From positions 45,945-109,944 of the IMG/VR virus record IMGVR_UViG_3300022562_000354: a stretch of DNA of 64,000 bases, one strand, 5' to 3'. Origin of the DNA: a virus. A program made the translations under genes and the position numbers. Each line of letters starts with the position of its first letter. Position 1 is the stretch's first letter. Of this stretch, positions 18,454 through 28,700 are shown piece by piece. The notes below the pieces were generated by a model, which ran no database searches, had not been told where the DNA came from, and saw nothing but the letters and a program-made list of their open reading frames with translations.

Positions 18454-20625
18454 TCACGGCGGGAGCCACTCGATCTCGTCGAGGTAGATGTTCGTGTTGG
18501 GGTTGATGATCGTCACACGGACGAACAACAGGTACTCACCGCTGCCGTTGTCAGCCGTGAAAAACTGCGTGTCGTACGAGAAGATCATCTCAGGCGTGCT
18601 GTCCCCCGAGACAGCCGTACGGCAACCTCGGAAGTCGCTGCTCTTGACCAAGTCCGGTACACCGTTGGCTCGTCCAAGATCGAGCCACCCGGATTGCTGC
18701 GGAACCTTGATCTGAATGATCATGCCGCCCGCGTGGTCCGTGACCTCCGCAGGGTCGATGACAGGAGAGCCCGCAAACTGGGATAGAAACAGGTTGGTCT
18801 GCGGACCCGGCTGGTTGATTTTGATGCGGATCCGACCAGTGTTTCGAGCGATCCCTGTGTTGAAAGCTCGGACCCAACGACGCTTATGGTTGGCCGAATC
18901 CCCAGCCTGAACCGCTGCGTAGTCGGACCCTCCAGCTTGGACTGGGCGGATGGCAGCGGCAGAGAAATCGACGCTTGGGTAGATGAGGCGGCCACCGTGG
19001 CACTGAAGACCCCCATCATCGGCAACGAGCTTCGCCGTCGAATCGTAGATATCCCCACCAGAGGGTAGGAGCGAGGTACCAGCCCAGGTCGCCCCAAAAC
19101 TGTTGATGTGGCGGTAATCCTCCAAGACGAAGTGGTCTTGGGTCTCCGTCTGCTTGTTGTCCGTGAGGGCGTTGGCCGTGTCCCACGTATTGTAGAGGAT
19201 GTTTAGGTCGCTGGTGCCCGTAGCTGCGGTCGAACCAGGGTTACGCCAGAGGGCGAGGTAGTTGGAGTAAGGCCAGTAGGTGAAGCGAGAGGCCCCAGCC
19301 ACCACGAGCCCGGTCTGTGTAAGTCGAGCGGTTTGACCGATCGCTGGAGGAGACCCAAGCGAGTAGTCGAGCGCCGTCCCGTGATTCAAGATCGTGGGGG
19401 TGCCTTCGTCGTAGAGTTGGTAGTCCACCAACGGACCGCCGAACTGGCTCAAGTCCCCTTGGACGATCGGGTAAGGTGCCTCGAAGCCTACCGGAACACT
19501 CGCCGAAGCGACCGTGTTCGTGTAGTAACCGTCGAAAAGGTCCCCGCAGACCCCAACCACATCCACCGCAAAGCTCGGAGAATCGTAGTATTCGATGCCG
19601 GAGACAAGTTGGGTAGTCAACGTTCCAGCCGGGGTCGTCGTTACCGCCGTAGGCGTCGGCGCGATAACGGAGGTCTTGTAGACGTTGAGGCGTTCGACGT
19701 TCTCGTACTCGGGACCGGAGGACGCGGAGTAGAGGTTGTCTGCGGTGAAAGAAGCCGCCAAACCAGCCGGTTGGATGGCCGTGAGGGTGTTGGCGTACTG
19801 CTCTCGCCAGTGAACGAGGAGGAAGCTGTCCGCATCCCCAGCCGCAGCGATCGTGTACGGGATGTTGAACTTCGCGAGCTGGTAGAGCGAGAAGTCTTGC
19901 CCATACGGGCTGTACTCCGAGCCCGGATAGTTGGCGAGGTAGGGGAACCGATCCGCCAAGCTGATCCAGTCGATACCGGAGTTGGAGGCCGTGTAGTCCG
20001 TCTGGCCGGTAGACCGTGTCAGCTCATCGAAGGCCGACCCTGGGATGCCGGGAGGGGGTGGGTTCTGCGCCAACCAAATGGCTGCGATGAGGGTTGTTTG
20101 GGCGGCGTTGGTGAAGTCCCCATCGGTCGTGCTGTAGAGAGCCAACACACCTCGGTCGGCCGGATACAAAGTCCCCGACAGAGAAACGGACGTGTCCGTG
20201 TTGACCGATACGTACTTGGTGACAACCCCGACCCCGCCGTCCGTCCAGCCTCCGTGGTACGCATCCTCCCCAACCGTGAGGACGTTGTTCCAGTAGGGAA
20301 CACCATCGTTGGGGATGTTCAGGTTATCGTACCCAATCCGGTCGGGACGAGCAGGAAAGAGCTGAGCCAGGGCCGCGAGCGCATCGGAAACCGACTCACC
20401 GTCGTACGGACCCCCAGCGGATCCAAGGAGCGGAGAACCCGAGTTGGGGTCCGTCTCCGGAACGCCGATGGCCGAGGCCATGTGAGCGTCGATGGGGTCG
20501 CCGATGTGCGCAGCGAGGTCCCCGGAACCAGAGAACGGGAAGGCGAGCGCAGACGCCGGGACCTGACCAGCCGCCAGCTTGCCGGGGCCGGGTTGAACGA
20601 CGGACGGGTCATTGTTGCTCGGCAT
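18454..20625 (-). CDS. Tail fibre-like protein with DAHMASAIG motif
   Basis: 723 aa. Near the N-terminus is HIGDPIDAHMASAIGVPE followed by GGPYDGESVSDALAAL, a conserved leader that I associate with fibre or structural proteins of large phages. The middle is beta-rich and low in charge. The last ~100 residues (IRIKINQPGP, GGMIIQIKVP, YLLFVRVTIINPNTNIYLDEI) look like a jelly-roll or carbohydrate-binding domain. The start follows the 879-aa gene stop by one base. Probable role is an adhesin or fibre subunit; confidence in exact function is low. Confidence 0.6.
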   Translation of the reverse strand: MPSNNDPSVVQPGPGKLAAGQVPASALAFPFSGSGDLAAHIGDPIDAHMASAIGVPETDPNSGSPLLGSAGGPYDGESVSDALAALAQLFPARPDRIGYDNLNIPNDGVPYWNNVLTVGEDAYHGGWTDGGVGVVTKYVSVNTDTSVSLSGTLYPADRGVLALYSTTDGDFTNAAQTTLIAAIWLAQNPPPPGIPGSAFDELTRSTGQTDYTASNSGIDWISLADRFPYLANYPGSEYSPYGQDFSLYQLAKFNIPYTIAAAGDADSFLLVHWREQYANTLTAIQPAGLAASFTADNLYSASSGPEYENVERLNVYKTSVIAPTPTAVTTTPAGTLTTQLVSGIEYYDSPSFAVDVVGVCGDLFDGYYTNTVASASVPVGFEAPYPIVQGDLSQFGGPLVDYQLYDEGTPTILNHGTALDYSLGSPPAIGQTARLTQTGLVVAGASRFTYWPYSNYLALWRNPGSTAATGTSDLNILYNTWDTANALTDNKQTETQDHFVLEDYRHINSFGATWAGTSLLPSGGDIYDSTAKLVADDGGLQCHGGRLIYPSVDFSAAAIRPVQAGGSDYAAVQAGDSANHKRRWVRAFNTGIARNTGRIRIKINQPGPQTNLFLSQFAGSPVIDPAEVTDHAGGMIIQIKVPQQSGWLDLGRANGVPDLVKSSDFRGCRTAVSGDSTPEMIFSYDTQFFTADNGSGEYLLFVRVTIINPNTNIYLDEIEWLPP

Positions 20626-20626
20626 C

Positions 20627-23266
20627 TCAGCTTCTCCTGTTGAGGAGGTTCCCGGACAGCCGGAATACGCTCGCTACGGTCGTGTTATCGAGAGCCAAGA
20701 ATTTGATGCTGTTCTCAGCGTCAAATTCAGCCCACCGGACGAAGAGCACCAAGAAGAGTGTCCCCTTCTTCGCGAGAACGGAATCCGAGGTCGTCTCCAT
20801 GACGGTTGGCATCACGACCTTGTGGATCCGCTCGTCAGAGAGCGGTTGACCAAAGGCGTTGGGCTTGTAGTCCGTTGGGACGCTCGGGAAGTAGGTCCGG
20901 TTTTCAATGTCCGCGTCGATGAGCGCACGGCCGAAGGTAACCGACTCTGGGTTCGGAACGTACGGAACCACGGAGGTCGTCCTCAAGAGGCCGGTCGTCG
21001 CGTTGAAGTCTGCCACGAAGACCCCAAGGTCTCCGTCCAGCTCATGCTCCCCAGAGAACCCGCCACCGACCTTGATGATGCCGCCCGTCTGTACGTACGC
21101 GAACGGGTACGGGTAGCCCTCGCCTTGAGAACCTGAACCCGTGGTGATCGAGTAGAGGAAGGGGGAGATCCAACGAGGGATCAACGTGAGGCTTGTACCA
21201 AGAAGGGCCGAGCGCACTGTTTGAGCGGCTCTCGCTTGGTAGTAGATCGTCATCTGAACGCCGGACTGAGGCATCGGACGGATGGCCTCATAGTCCACGT
21301 CGATGATCTGACCGGGCGCCGCACCAGGGGCGTTGAGCGTCAAGTAGCGCCCGTCAGCCGTAAGGGAGCCACCCGAACCAGCCAAGGGGACACCATCCAC
21401 GCGGACTTGGGTGAGCGACTGAACCCTCTCCGGCAGGATGTACTTGTCCGAGCTTCCCTCGGTCGACTCCGATGATATCGACACGCTCTGCCCAAGCGTC
21501 CTGTACTGGAGCTGGACCTCGCGATGAGCTTTGTCGATCGCTTGGGTCTGCATCATGCTCCACGCCACGGGATCGGTTCCGGGGAGAGCAGGGAGACCTG
21601 GGTTGTTGATGTAGAAGCTGTCCGCCCCGAAGTCGTCCGTTGGCGTCTTGGTGAGCCCGTTTCCGGGCGGGTAGCCGATGAGCAAGTCAATGTACATCGG
21701 CTCGATCGTCAAGCCAGGAATCGGAGGCTCCCCGAGCGTGATGGTGATGGTGCCAGGGGGGTACGTCCCAAGACCCTCGATGCTCACAATGGGGAAGGGT
21801 TGGCGTCCTGTCAGCGTGGTCGCCTGCGTAAAACCGACCTCCAACGCTTTCTGAACCGCAAGGGTGCCGTGGATGCGAGCCCCAAGAACGTCTACGATTC
21901 TCGTGCCGGTTGGCGCACGGGAGATGAATCCGATGGTCCCTGGGAACGGGAACTGAGAGATGGCAGCCGGATTGATCGTGACCGTTGTGCCCGTTTGCCA
22001 AAACGCATCGGAGACGCCTGGATCGCCAGGGGCGATCATGAACGTCATGACCTCGTAGATGACACGGTCCGAGAAGAACCGGCGCGAACAGTCGAACTGG
22101 CCGATGAACTCGGCCCCCGGCGTGTCACCCGTGAGGACACCGTCTCCAGGGAGGGAGCCTATCTCGTCCGCAAAGAAGACCGTGTGCCCGTGGACACCGC
22201 CTCCAAGCGACGTGACCTCCCATTCCGTCTTGAGGGCGTTGTCGAGGAGGTATTGAAAGTTCTTCTCCCCGACTTCGTTGTACGAGCCCCAGCCCGTAGG
22301 GGACACCGCCTGACGAAGATCCGCGATATCCTTGAGGACGAAGATGTCGTGGAAGAGACCGTCCGGACGATCTGAGGGGCCGGGGGTGGCCACCCCTCCG
22401 TTGTGGTTCAAGTTTCGGGAGAATGCCGTTGTGTTGCGCCGGAACACCCCGACAAGGGGGATGGCGTACATGTAGCCGTCGACAGTCCCCAAACCGTTGG
22501 CGGGGTTTCCGTCCCCAGCCACCCAAAGACCAGGATCCCCGTTGGCGCTCTGACTCGCGTACGTGAACGCCGTGGCGGCCCCGTCAGGGGTACCAGCGTT
22601 AGGCGGCACCGTGTTGGCGACAACCACGGGATCATCAATCCCAAAGGGATAGGCGAAAAGGTCGATCCCAGTGATGACCCTCAGACGGTATTGAATTTGA
22701 ACACGTTTCGTGGTTTCGGAACCGACCACTCCGTCGAGGATGTCGTCGGCGTAGTTGAGAACCGCGTCATCCGCTGCCTGAATCTTGACGTTGCCGTTTC
22801 GCCAGATACGACCCGTCTGACTCTTGCCGTCCGTGTTCGGAGACGCGGAGAGCAGCATCCGCCAGACTTCAAGGATGACGATGTCCGACCTCTTGGCGCC
22901 ATCCCCCGAAGGTCCGGCTCCAAGGTTGAGCAAGTTCGTCGTCGTACTGCCCGTGTAGGCGACCGTGATAGGCCACCCGTTGACAAGAGCCTTGAGGTTG
23001 TTGGCAAGGACCAGCGTGTTCGCAACGACCGAAGGGACGAAAATGGCGTTGGCCGTGTCCGAGGTGTTGAGCGGGTCATGGGTCAACCACCCCGAAGGGG
23101 AGAGCCGCCTTACCGCTTCGAGGACTCCTCCGAGGTCGATGTCCTCGGAAAGATTCAGCTCCTTGTCGAGAACTGGCTTGCCGGCCTGAAAGGCAACGGT
23201 CTCGAAGGAACGGCCATCGGGATCGAGGTACCCTGAAACCGCAGGGCCGAAATTCTTAGAACCCAT
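20627..23266 (-). CDS. Virion protein paralogous to the 1521-aa protein (fibre/collar type)
   Basis: 879 aa. Residues 1 to about 400 share with the 1521-aa protein the sequence steps LDPDGRSF, GKPVLDKELNL, ETTKRVQIQYRLRV, GDPGLWVAGDG, LGTVDGYMYAIPL, VFRRN and RPDGLF, in the same order and spacing apart from an insert missing here. The C-terminal half diverges, with beta-rich segments (PERVQSLTQVRVDGVPL, GQIIDVDYEAIRPMP) and a final mixed domain. The shared half is probably the particle-attachment part and the unique half the exposed part, by analogy with modular fibres. The ribosome site GAGGAG lies in a small perfect inverted repeat (GAGGA-GA-TCCTC) just before ATG 23266. Confidence 0.7.
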   Translation of the reverse strand: MGSKNFGPAVSGYLDPDGRSFETVAFQAGKPVLDKELNLSEDIDLGGVLEAVRRLSPSGWLTHDPLNTSDTANAIFVPSVVANTLVLANNLKALVNGWPITVAYTGSTTTNLLNLGAGPSGDGAKRSDIVILEVWRMLLSASPNTDGKSQTGRIWRNGNVKIQAADDAVLNYADDILDGVVGSETTKRVQIQYRLRVITGIDLFAYPFGIDDPVVVANTVPPNAGTPDGAATAFTYASQSANGDPGLWVAGDGNPANGLGTVDGYMYAIPLVGVFRRNTTAFSRNLNHNGGVATPGPSDRPDGLFHDIFVLKDIADLRQAVSPTGWGSYNEVGEKNFQYLLDNALKTEWEVTSLGGGVHGHTVFFADEIGSLPGDGVLTGDTPGAEFIGQFDCSRRFFSDRVIYEVMTFMIAPGDPGVSDAFWQTGTTVTINPAAISQFPFPGTIGFISRAPTGTRIVDVLGARIHGTLAVQKALEVGFTQATTLTGRQPFPIVSIEGLGTYPPGTITITLGEPPIPGLTIEPMYIDLLIGYPPGNGLTKTPTDDFGADSFYINNPGLPALPGTDPVAWSMMQTQAIDKAHREVQLQYRTLGQSVSISSESTEGSSDKYILPERVQSLTQVRVDGVPLAGSGGSLTADGRYLTLNAPGAAPGQIIDVDYEAIRPMPQSGVQMTIYYQARAAQTVRSALLGTSLTLIPRWISPFLYSITTGSGSQGEGYPYPFAYVQTGGIIKVGGGFSGEHELDGDLGVFVADFNATTGLLRTTSVVPYVPNPESVTFGRALIDADIENRTYFPSVPTDYKPNAFGQPLSDERIHKVVMPTVMETTSDSVLAKKGTLFLVLFVRWAEFDAENSIKFLALDNTTVASVFRLSGNLLNRRS

Positions 23267-23315
23267 CTCAGAGGATCTCCTCGATTGAACGATTACCTAC
23301 GGGGTGGGTCATGGC

Positions 23316-23954
23316 TCAGAAGCTCAGTCGCCAGACGATCTCCAGCGTCGAGGTGGCGGGCTTGTTAATGACGGGGAACGTGAGGTAGTTCACCAAGGTC
23401 TCTTTGGTGGTCAGGTCTTCCAGCGGGTCGTAGGGACCGTTCGGCGGGAGGACCGGGTTACGCACGGACATGTTGGTCGAGATGTTGCCCCCGATGAGGC
23501 CCATCTCGACCAGAGGGCCGACCGCCTCTGACTCCGTGTAGATGGTTGTGAAGTCCACCACGGGGGTCGGGATAGCGGTCGGGACGCCGGCTGCGTCGAT
23601 GAACTGGGTGTTGGCGAAGGTCTTGCGCGTCAGCTCGGAATAGAGAGAGCGTTGCGTCGTAGACGGAGCCGGTGGAGCCAAGGGGTTCCACCCGATGTCC
23701 CCAGTGCCCATGGCGAGAACGTAGATCCCTTGGGGCGGCTCCTCGTTGTCCTTCATGAGCCGAGCGACGAGGATCGAAGCATCCTTGACGATGATGTTCC
23801 GTAGTTCCCGGCGATCTTGAAGAGCCCCCGTCTTACCGTCGCGCAGCGTCATGAAGACGTCGCCACGAATACCAGGGGCTTTCTCCTCGAACCGCGACTT
23901 CAGATGCCCGAAGAAGCGGGAAGCTACGCGGGAAAACCTCTCGTCCAGTTTCAT
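23316..23954 (-). CDS. Small virion protein, fibre-like
   Basis: About 212 aa from ATG 23954; ATG 23960 and GTG 23987 are in-frame alternatives. ATG 23954 is preferred because GGAG lies 9 nt upstream. After a helical start the protein shows RRELRNIIVKDASILVARLM, then GIYVLAMGTGDIGWNP, then beta-rich sequence ending LEIVWRLSF. The layout (xNIIVxDAxxxxxxxL, then a Gly-rich strand, then hydrophobic strands to the end) resembles the 177-aa protein at 37793-38326 (SNIVTDAGRVRIHTYLYG), suggesting one broad family of short fibre or collar proteins. A T-run element and hairpin lie upstream at 24014-24040. Confidence 0.6.
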   Translation of the reverse strand: MKLDERFSRVASRFFGHLKSRFEEKAPGIRGDVFMTLRDGKTGALQDRRELRNIIVKDASILVARLMKDNEEPPQGIYVLAMGTGDIGWNPLAPPAPSTTQRSLYSELTRKTFANTQFIDAAGVPTAIPTPVVDFTTIYTESEAVGPLVEMGLIGGNISTNMSVRNPVLPPNGPYDPLEDLTTKETLVNYLTFPVINKPATSTLEIVWRLSF

Positions 23955-24013
23955 GTTCATCTTCTCCGGGTCTGCGTTGCAGCTCACGAATGGAGCTTCA
24001 ACACACCGGAGAA

Positions 24014-24040
24014 GCTATAAGAAAAACCGTCAGATGGTTT
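24014..24040 (-). terminator. Hairpin and T-run after the 582-aa gene
   Basis: Minus strand AAACC-ATCTGAC-GGTTT followed by TTCTTATAGC. The 5-bp stem spans the stop codon and is followed by a T-rich run, as in Rho-independent terminators. The TCTTAT part also resembles the TTTTAT element of other gaps, here about 30 nt before the in-frame GTG 23987 and 62 nt before ATG 23954. Confidence 0.4.
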
Positions 24041-25778
24041 CCAGCTCCTCGGCAAGCCCCAAAGTCTCGGTCAGGTGAACACCAAGTGCAGTTTCAACAC
24101 CCTCAGCGAAGCTCATTGCCTCAGCCAAATTGACCTGGACGACCGTTTCACCCGGTACCAGGTCGAAGTCCTCCGTGAAGGCCATCGTCTCGCCGACGTC
24201 CGTACTCGTGCTAGCTACGGTCCCAAGACTCTCGGTGAGGTGGAGAATCTCGGCTGGGTTGATGTAGTGGCGCCGTAGCGTCGTGACAGACGGCGGGAAC
24301 GGAGAGAGGTTGTCAGCCGTCGTGAAGGCGTAGGGCGGGGATGGATTGCCGTCGAACAAGACCCACGTGGTCGCATTCAAGAGCGACACATCCTCGGGCA
24401 AGTGGACTTGCGTAAGGGTGAACGTGGCCCCAATGTCGATCGGCGGTGGGAGCGCATCCTCTTCCGCATCGGATAGATTGAGCTTGGCTTCCCCGAGACG
24501 ATAGAACCCAGCGAAAAGAATCGACGTATTGAGGTTCGTCGCAACAGGCGTGGGGACCACGCCGCCGCCGTGAGTGAAGAGCGGGGGCGGGTCAACTGGT
24601 TGTGGGAACGTGTACTTGTCGAAGGCTTGCGTACACGTATCAACCTTGTCGACTTGAATCGACGAGGTAGCCGCTCCGCCCGTCTTGAGGGAGGGTGAGA
24701 AGAAGACCAACCCCTCGGGGTTCCCAAAGAGGCTGCGAACCCCAGGATCGACACTGGCAACAGGAAGATCCGGTAGAACATCCAACCCCTCTTGGAGTAG
24801 GACGGCTTCCGAAAGGCTCATCTCGACGGTCGAGCGCCCATCCGGGTTCTTGGTGATGTTGAGCTTCTCGATGAAGGGGATCGTCTCGGTTAGCTGGACC
24901 GCGTGTTGGGTCTTGTTGTCAAACCCAGAGTTGGTGACCAGCAGATCCTCAGATAGAGTCAGGTACTCCGCCAAGGCGTTCGGATCTTCAGGTCCAAACC
25001 GTTGGGCATCGACGATGACCGAGACCGCCTCTTCAATGCGGACGATTTCGGATAGGTCAGGCCCTTTGGACTTGATCGCCCGTACTTCCCCAGTGAATAG
25101 GGTCAGGGGGACCGAAGTACGTAGCAGCGTCTTCGACCACGTGAATACTTTGGTCGGAGGGAGAACCACCAACCCATCGGATGTGGTGACATTGGAGGAA
25201 ACCGTCACCACGTGCGGGATGCTGGGAACCAACGAATCGACGGTCAGAACCACGCGGGTAGCGTCCGACCCCTTGTTTGGAGTCGCATCCGTGACCGTCA
25301 CGGACGTACCATCTACCGTTTGGACCGTGTAGTTGGACGGATCCGTCAAGGCGCTGTCCACCAACATGGGCTGGTGGAAGACGAGGTTGATTCGAGTAGC
25401 GCTGAGAGGGCGAGCTATGAAACGAGAGGCGACCGGGAAGCCAGTAAAGTCGGCCGTGTTGTAGAGGGGGTCGACCGTAACGAGGTCAAGACCTTCCACA
25501 TCCGGCGATACCGTGACCGTGTAGGGCTCGAAATTCTGCTCGGTGGTGATGACCCGGATGGAGTTGGGGTCCGAGTCCGCAACGACACGGAGAGCCGTGA
25601 GACTGCCACTGAAGTCGTAATTGGCAACGTCCAGGGTGGCGGCGGCCGTCAGATCGATGGGCGCCGTGAAGGTGATAACCACCGTGAAAGGGTTGATGGA
25701 CGTGGCCCCGAGGACCGCGAAAAGAGTCCCTCCACCACCGAAGGGTCCACCACCGTAAGGGCCGCTACCGTAGGACAT
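24030..25778 (-). CDS. Fibre protein with Ig-like domains and L-x-E-x-L repeats
   Basis: 582 aa. It opens with a Gly-rich tag, MSYGSGPYGGGPFGGGG, like the one on the 1804-aa protein just upstream. Residues about 20-220 contain two SbsA-type Ig-like domains (SINPFTVVITFTAPID; LSATRINLVFHQPML, then TRVVLTVDSL). The rest carries short repeats with the pattern hydrophobic-L-[ST/A]-E-x-hydrophobic-x-F/L-x-E (VQLTETIPFIEKL, MSLSEAVLLQEGL, LTESLGTV, VNLAEAMSFAEGV, VHLTETLGLAEELE), possibly forming a repetitive stalk or coil. Probable role: fibre or appendage subunit working with the 1804-aa protein. ATG 25778 lies 6 bp after the upstream stop. Confidence 0.6.
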   Translation of the reverse strand: MSYGSGPYGGGPFGGGGTLFAVLGATSINPFTVVITFTAPIDLTAAATLDVANYDFSGSLTALRVVADSDPNSIRVITTEQNFEPYTVTVSPDVEGLDLVTVDPLYNTADFTGFPVASRFIARPLSATRINLVFHQPMLVDSALTDPSNYTVQTVDGTSVTVTDATPNKGSDATRVVLTVDSLVPSIPHVVTVSSNVTTSDGLVVLPPTKVFTWSKTLLRTSVPLTLFTGEVRAIKSKGPDLSEIVRIEEAVSVIVDAQRFGPEDPNALAEYLTLSEDLLVTNSGFDNKTQHAVQLTETIPFIEKLNITKNPDGRSTVEMSLSEAVLLQEGLDVLPDLPVASVDPGVRSLFGNPEGLVFFSPSLKTGGAATSSIQVDKVDTCTQAFDKYTFPQPVDPPPLFTHGGGVVPTPVATNLNTSILFAGFYRLGEAKLNLSDAEEDALPPPIDIGATFTLTQVHLPEDVSLLNATTWVLFDGNPSPPYAFTTADNLSPFPPSVTTLRRHYINPAEILHLTESLGTVASTSTDVGETMAFTEDFDLVPGETVVQVNLAEAMSFAEGVETALGVHLTETLGLAEELETI

Positions 25779-25784
25779 GCTTCA

Positions 25785-28700
25785 TCACGGGGTTGGATCG
25801 ATCAAGAAGTCGACGTTCCCTGTCTCGACGTTCTTGATGAGTTGGTACACGTGGTAGTCCCCGTCGAGGAAGTCGAAGGGGATCGCTCCGAGAGTCGTGT
25901 TGGAATTGAGATCGAGGAGGCGCACCTCTCTGTCCCCAAGCGGGGTACTCACGAAGGCCAAGGCGGCGGTGAGCCCGAAGGCATTGAACCCGAAACGAAC
26001 GCCCGTGTCTCCTGTCCCCGCTGTCGCATCGTTCAAGAGCTTGAGCCGGAAAGTGACCTTGGTGCTCAGACCTACAGGGTCCGTAAGCGGCGTGTGGTTG
26101 CGGTAGATCGTGTTCGTCGAATTGGACGTGGAGTACGTCAAAATCGACGAGAAGGCATTGGCCGAGACCCCACCGGGGTCATCGGACTCCAAAATCCAGG
26201 GCGTATGAAAGCCGGGGTCGTTCTCCGGGAGAACGTCGGCGTTGTAGACCGCACAGACTTCCTTCGTCCAGTTGAGCTTGAGGACGATGGGGTTGTACTC
26301 GTCCGAGAACGGAGCCACATGGTCCTCTTCGCCCTCGGTCTGCTCGAAGACATCGAGGCAGTTGTAGAGGACATCATCCGGGACGATGAGACGGACCTTT
26401 GTGGTGGCGTCGTTCGTTACGAAGTCCCCATCGTTGTTGAGAACGTCCTCCGGCTTGTTCAAACCCGAGACGAACTCAAACGTGGGCGTCGGCCTCCGTA
26501 CCTCATAGGTCTGGGTAGAGGGGACCAACGGGGTGCCCTCGTTGAGCCGCGTGAAGGCGATAGCCCCCACGTTCTCCACGTACTCGTTCCAAGGGTACGG
26601 GATGCCCGTAGAGGAGGAGCTGAATTGCGTGTGGTCGTGAGCGATGGACCCGAAGAGGTGCTCCGGGGACGACATGACGTTTCGCTGGTTCAGGAATTGG
26701 TGATGCGGAACGATGCGCATCTCTGTTGGGGACCTTGTCACTCCGTAGCGAACGAAGTCCCAGCTCGTCTGAGAGATGTTCGCGGGGTCAAAGGCTCCCC
26801 ACGTGATCGAGGCTAGGCCGTTGTTGATGGCCCACGGGATCCCCAACTTGTTGGACGGCAGTACCACTTCGCTGTAATCGACCCGGATGATCGGTGTGGG
26901 GTTCGTGTCAAAGAGGAGTGACACCGAACCCCCTGGGTCTTTCACGAGCCGATAGCGGTGGGGGGAGGTCCAATCGGTTTCGTCTGGGATGCGGTAGGCG
27001 ACCTCACTCGGGATGGTCGGGAAGACCCCCGAGATCGTCAAGGTGGTGGACCCGACACCTACGACTTCGTAGACTCCCTTGTTGGAGCCAACGTCGATCA
27101 CCAGGTCCGACCCGGCGACAACCCCCGCTGTTGCGAAGTCAGCCGTTGGGTCGGTCAGAACGTTACCGGCAACGGAGGCGTGCCCCGAAGCCAGCAAGGG
27201 AAGGTGGTACCCGATCAGAGAATCGGAGTCGGACCCCTTCCAGATGCCCACGTACTTACGCACCCCGCTCGTCGGCTGCGCTCGCCAGACGTTGAAGTAG
27301 TGCCAATCGACCACGGACTTCGCAGAAACGCTGGCCCCGGTAGAGGAACCAAACGAGATGGTCGGCGTCCCCAAAGATGCGATGAACGACGTGTAGGGGT
27401 AGTTCCCGAGCAGGTCATCGTCGATGAAGAGCGAGACCAGGTCCCCCGTTGTATTTTTGACGATTCGATAAACGTGAGCCTGCCCGTCGCCCCAGTTGAA
27501 AGTGAACTCCGAACCGGGACCAAGCAACGTGCCGTCTGAATGGAAGGCGACCTTCTTGACCCCGGCGTCCTCACGCAAAAGCAGACCGATGGCTCGATCC
27601 CCATCAAAGATGTCGATGGTCGCACCGCAGAACCCAACGGGTGTGGCGTCGTTGACGAACGAGACCACCTGGAGCTTGAACTCCCCGTAGTAGTCGATCG
27701 CCGGAGCAACGATCCGGTCGGGGGACGCGAGCCCCTCCGTGTCCTCCACGTAGTACACCCGCCCGTCTGCGAGCGAGGTGTCCGAGATCCTCAAGATCCG
27801 ACCCTGCATGGTCGCGGAGGCGTTCCCCAAAGAGGACCATGCGTCGGGGGTCGCGTCTCCAGGGAGGGACCGCCCAGGGTAGCTCACCTTTGGTTGCGCT
27901 AAAGTGGGGAAGAAGCTGAGTTGAATCAGCCGAACCCCATCGTCGATGGCGATCATCACGGCATGCGGATCGATCCCATGCGTGTAGGTTCGCAGTTGGA
28001 CATCCACGTCCAGAACCACGTCGGCGGAGATTTGGATCAGAGGTTCGATCCTCGTGAACCCCCGGAAGTCTCCCCCTACCAGCCCGGCATCTTGTGTCGT
28101 GGCCGAGGTTGAATCGAGGAGGAGTTGACCCCCTGATAGGAGCGTCTCGTTACCGTGGTACCCAATAGGCGTCCACGGGTAGATGGCGTCCTCGGGGGTG
28201 GCAGAACCCTCGTAGGAGACGAAGACCGAGGGCGTGGACTGGGTGGGGTTCGTGGGGAGAACGAGGTATCGGAATACGTCCCAGAGGCTCTCATTCTCCG
28301 CCTGGCGGTCGAGAGAGCCGAAGTAGACCCCTTGGAGCTGGTCGAAGGGGTCATTCAATTCCTCCAAGAAGGGAAGCTCGTCGTCAAAAATCCGAAGGGA
28401 CTCGACGACTTCCCCATCTACAAAGAGCTTTACGATCCCATCCCGACCTCGGAAGAATCGGTAGCTGTGTAGGACGGACCAGTCGAAGTCGAACGGAAGC
28501 CCCGAAGGGTCATCGTTCGCAAGGATCCCTCCCGACCACGCGGATAGATCCGCCAGTTTGTTCCCGAACCCCCGCTTTAGGAACCCGAGCTTGCGGGTGC
28601 CCCCGTCGTCCAAGTAGCCGAGCACGACCGCCTTCTGGTCGTCGCTCCAACCTACAGCGATGCCCGTGAAAACCCCGTTGGGGGTTGCCGTGTTGACCTT

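Noticed and set aside
25212-26816. Long plus-strand open frame (534 aa)
   Set aside because: Overlaps the 582-aa and 1804-aa genes and shows the same Arg/Val/Gly shadow composition.
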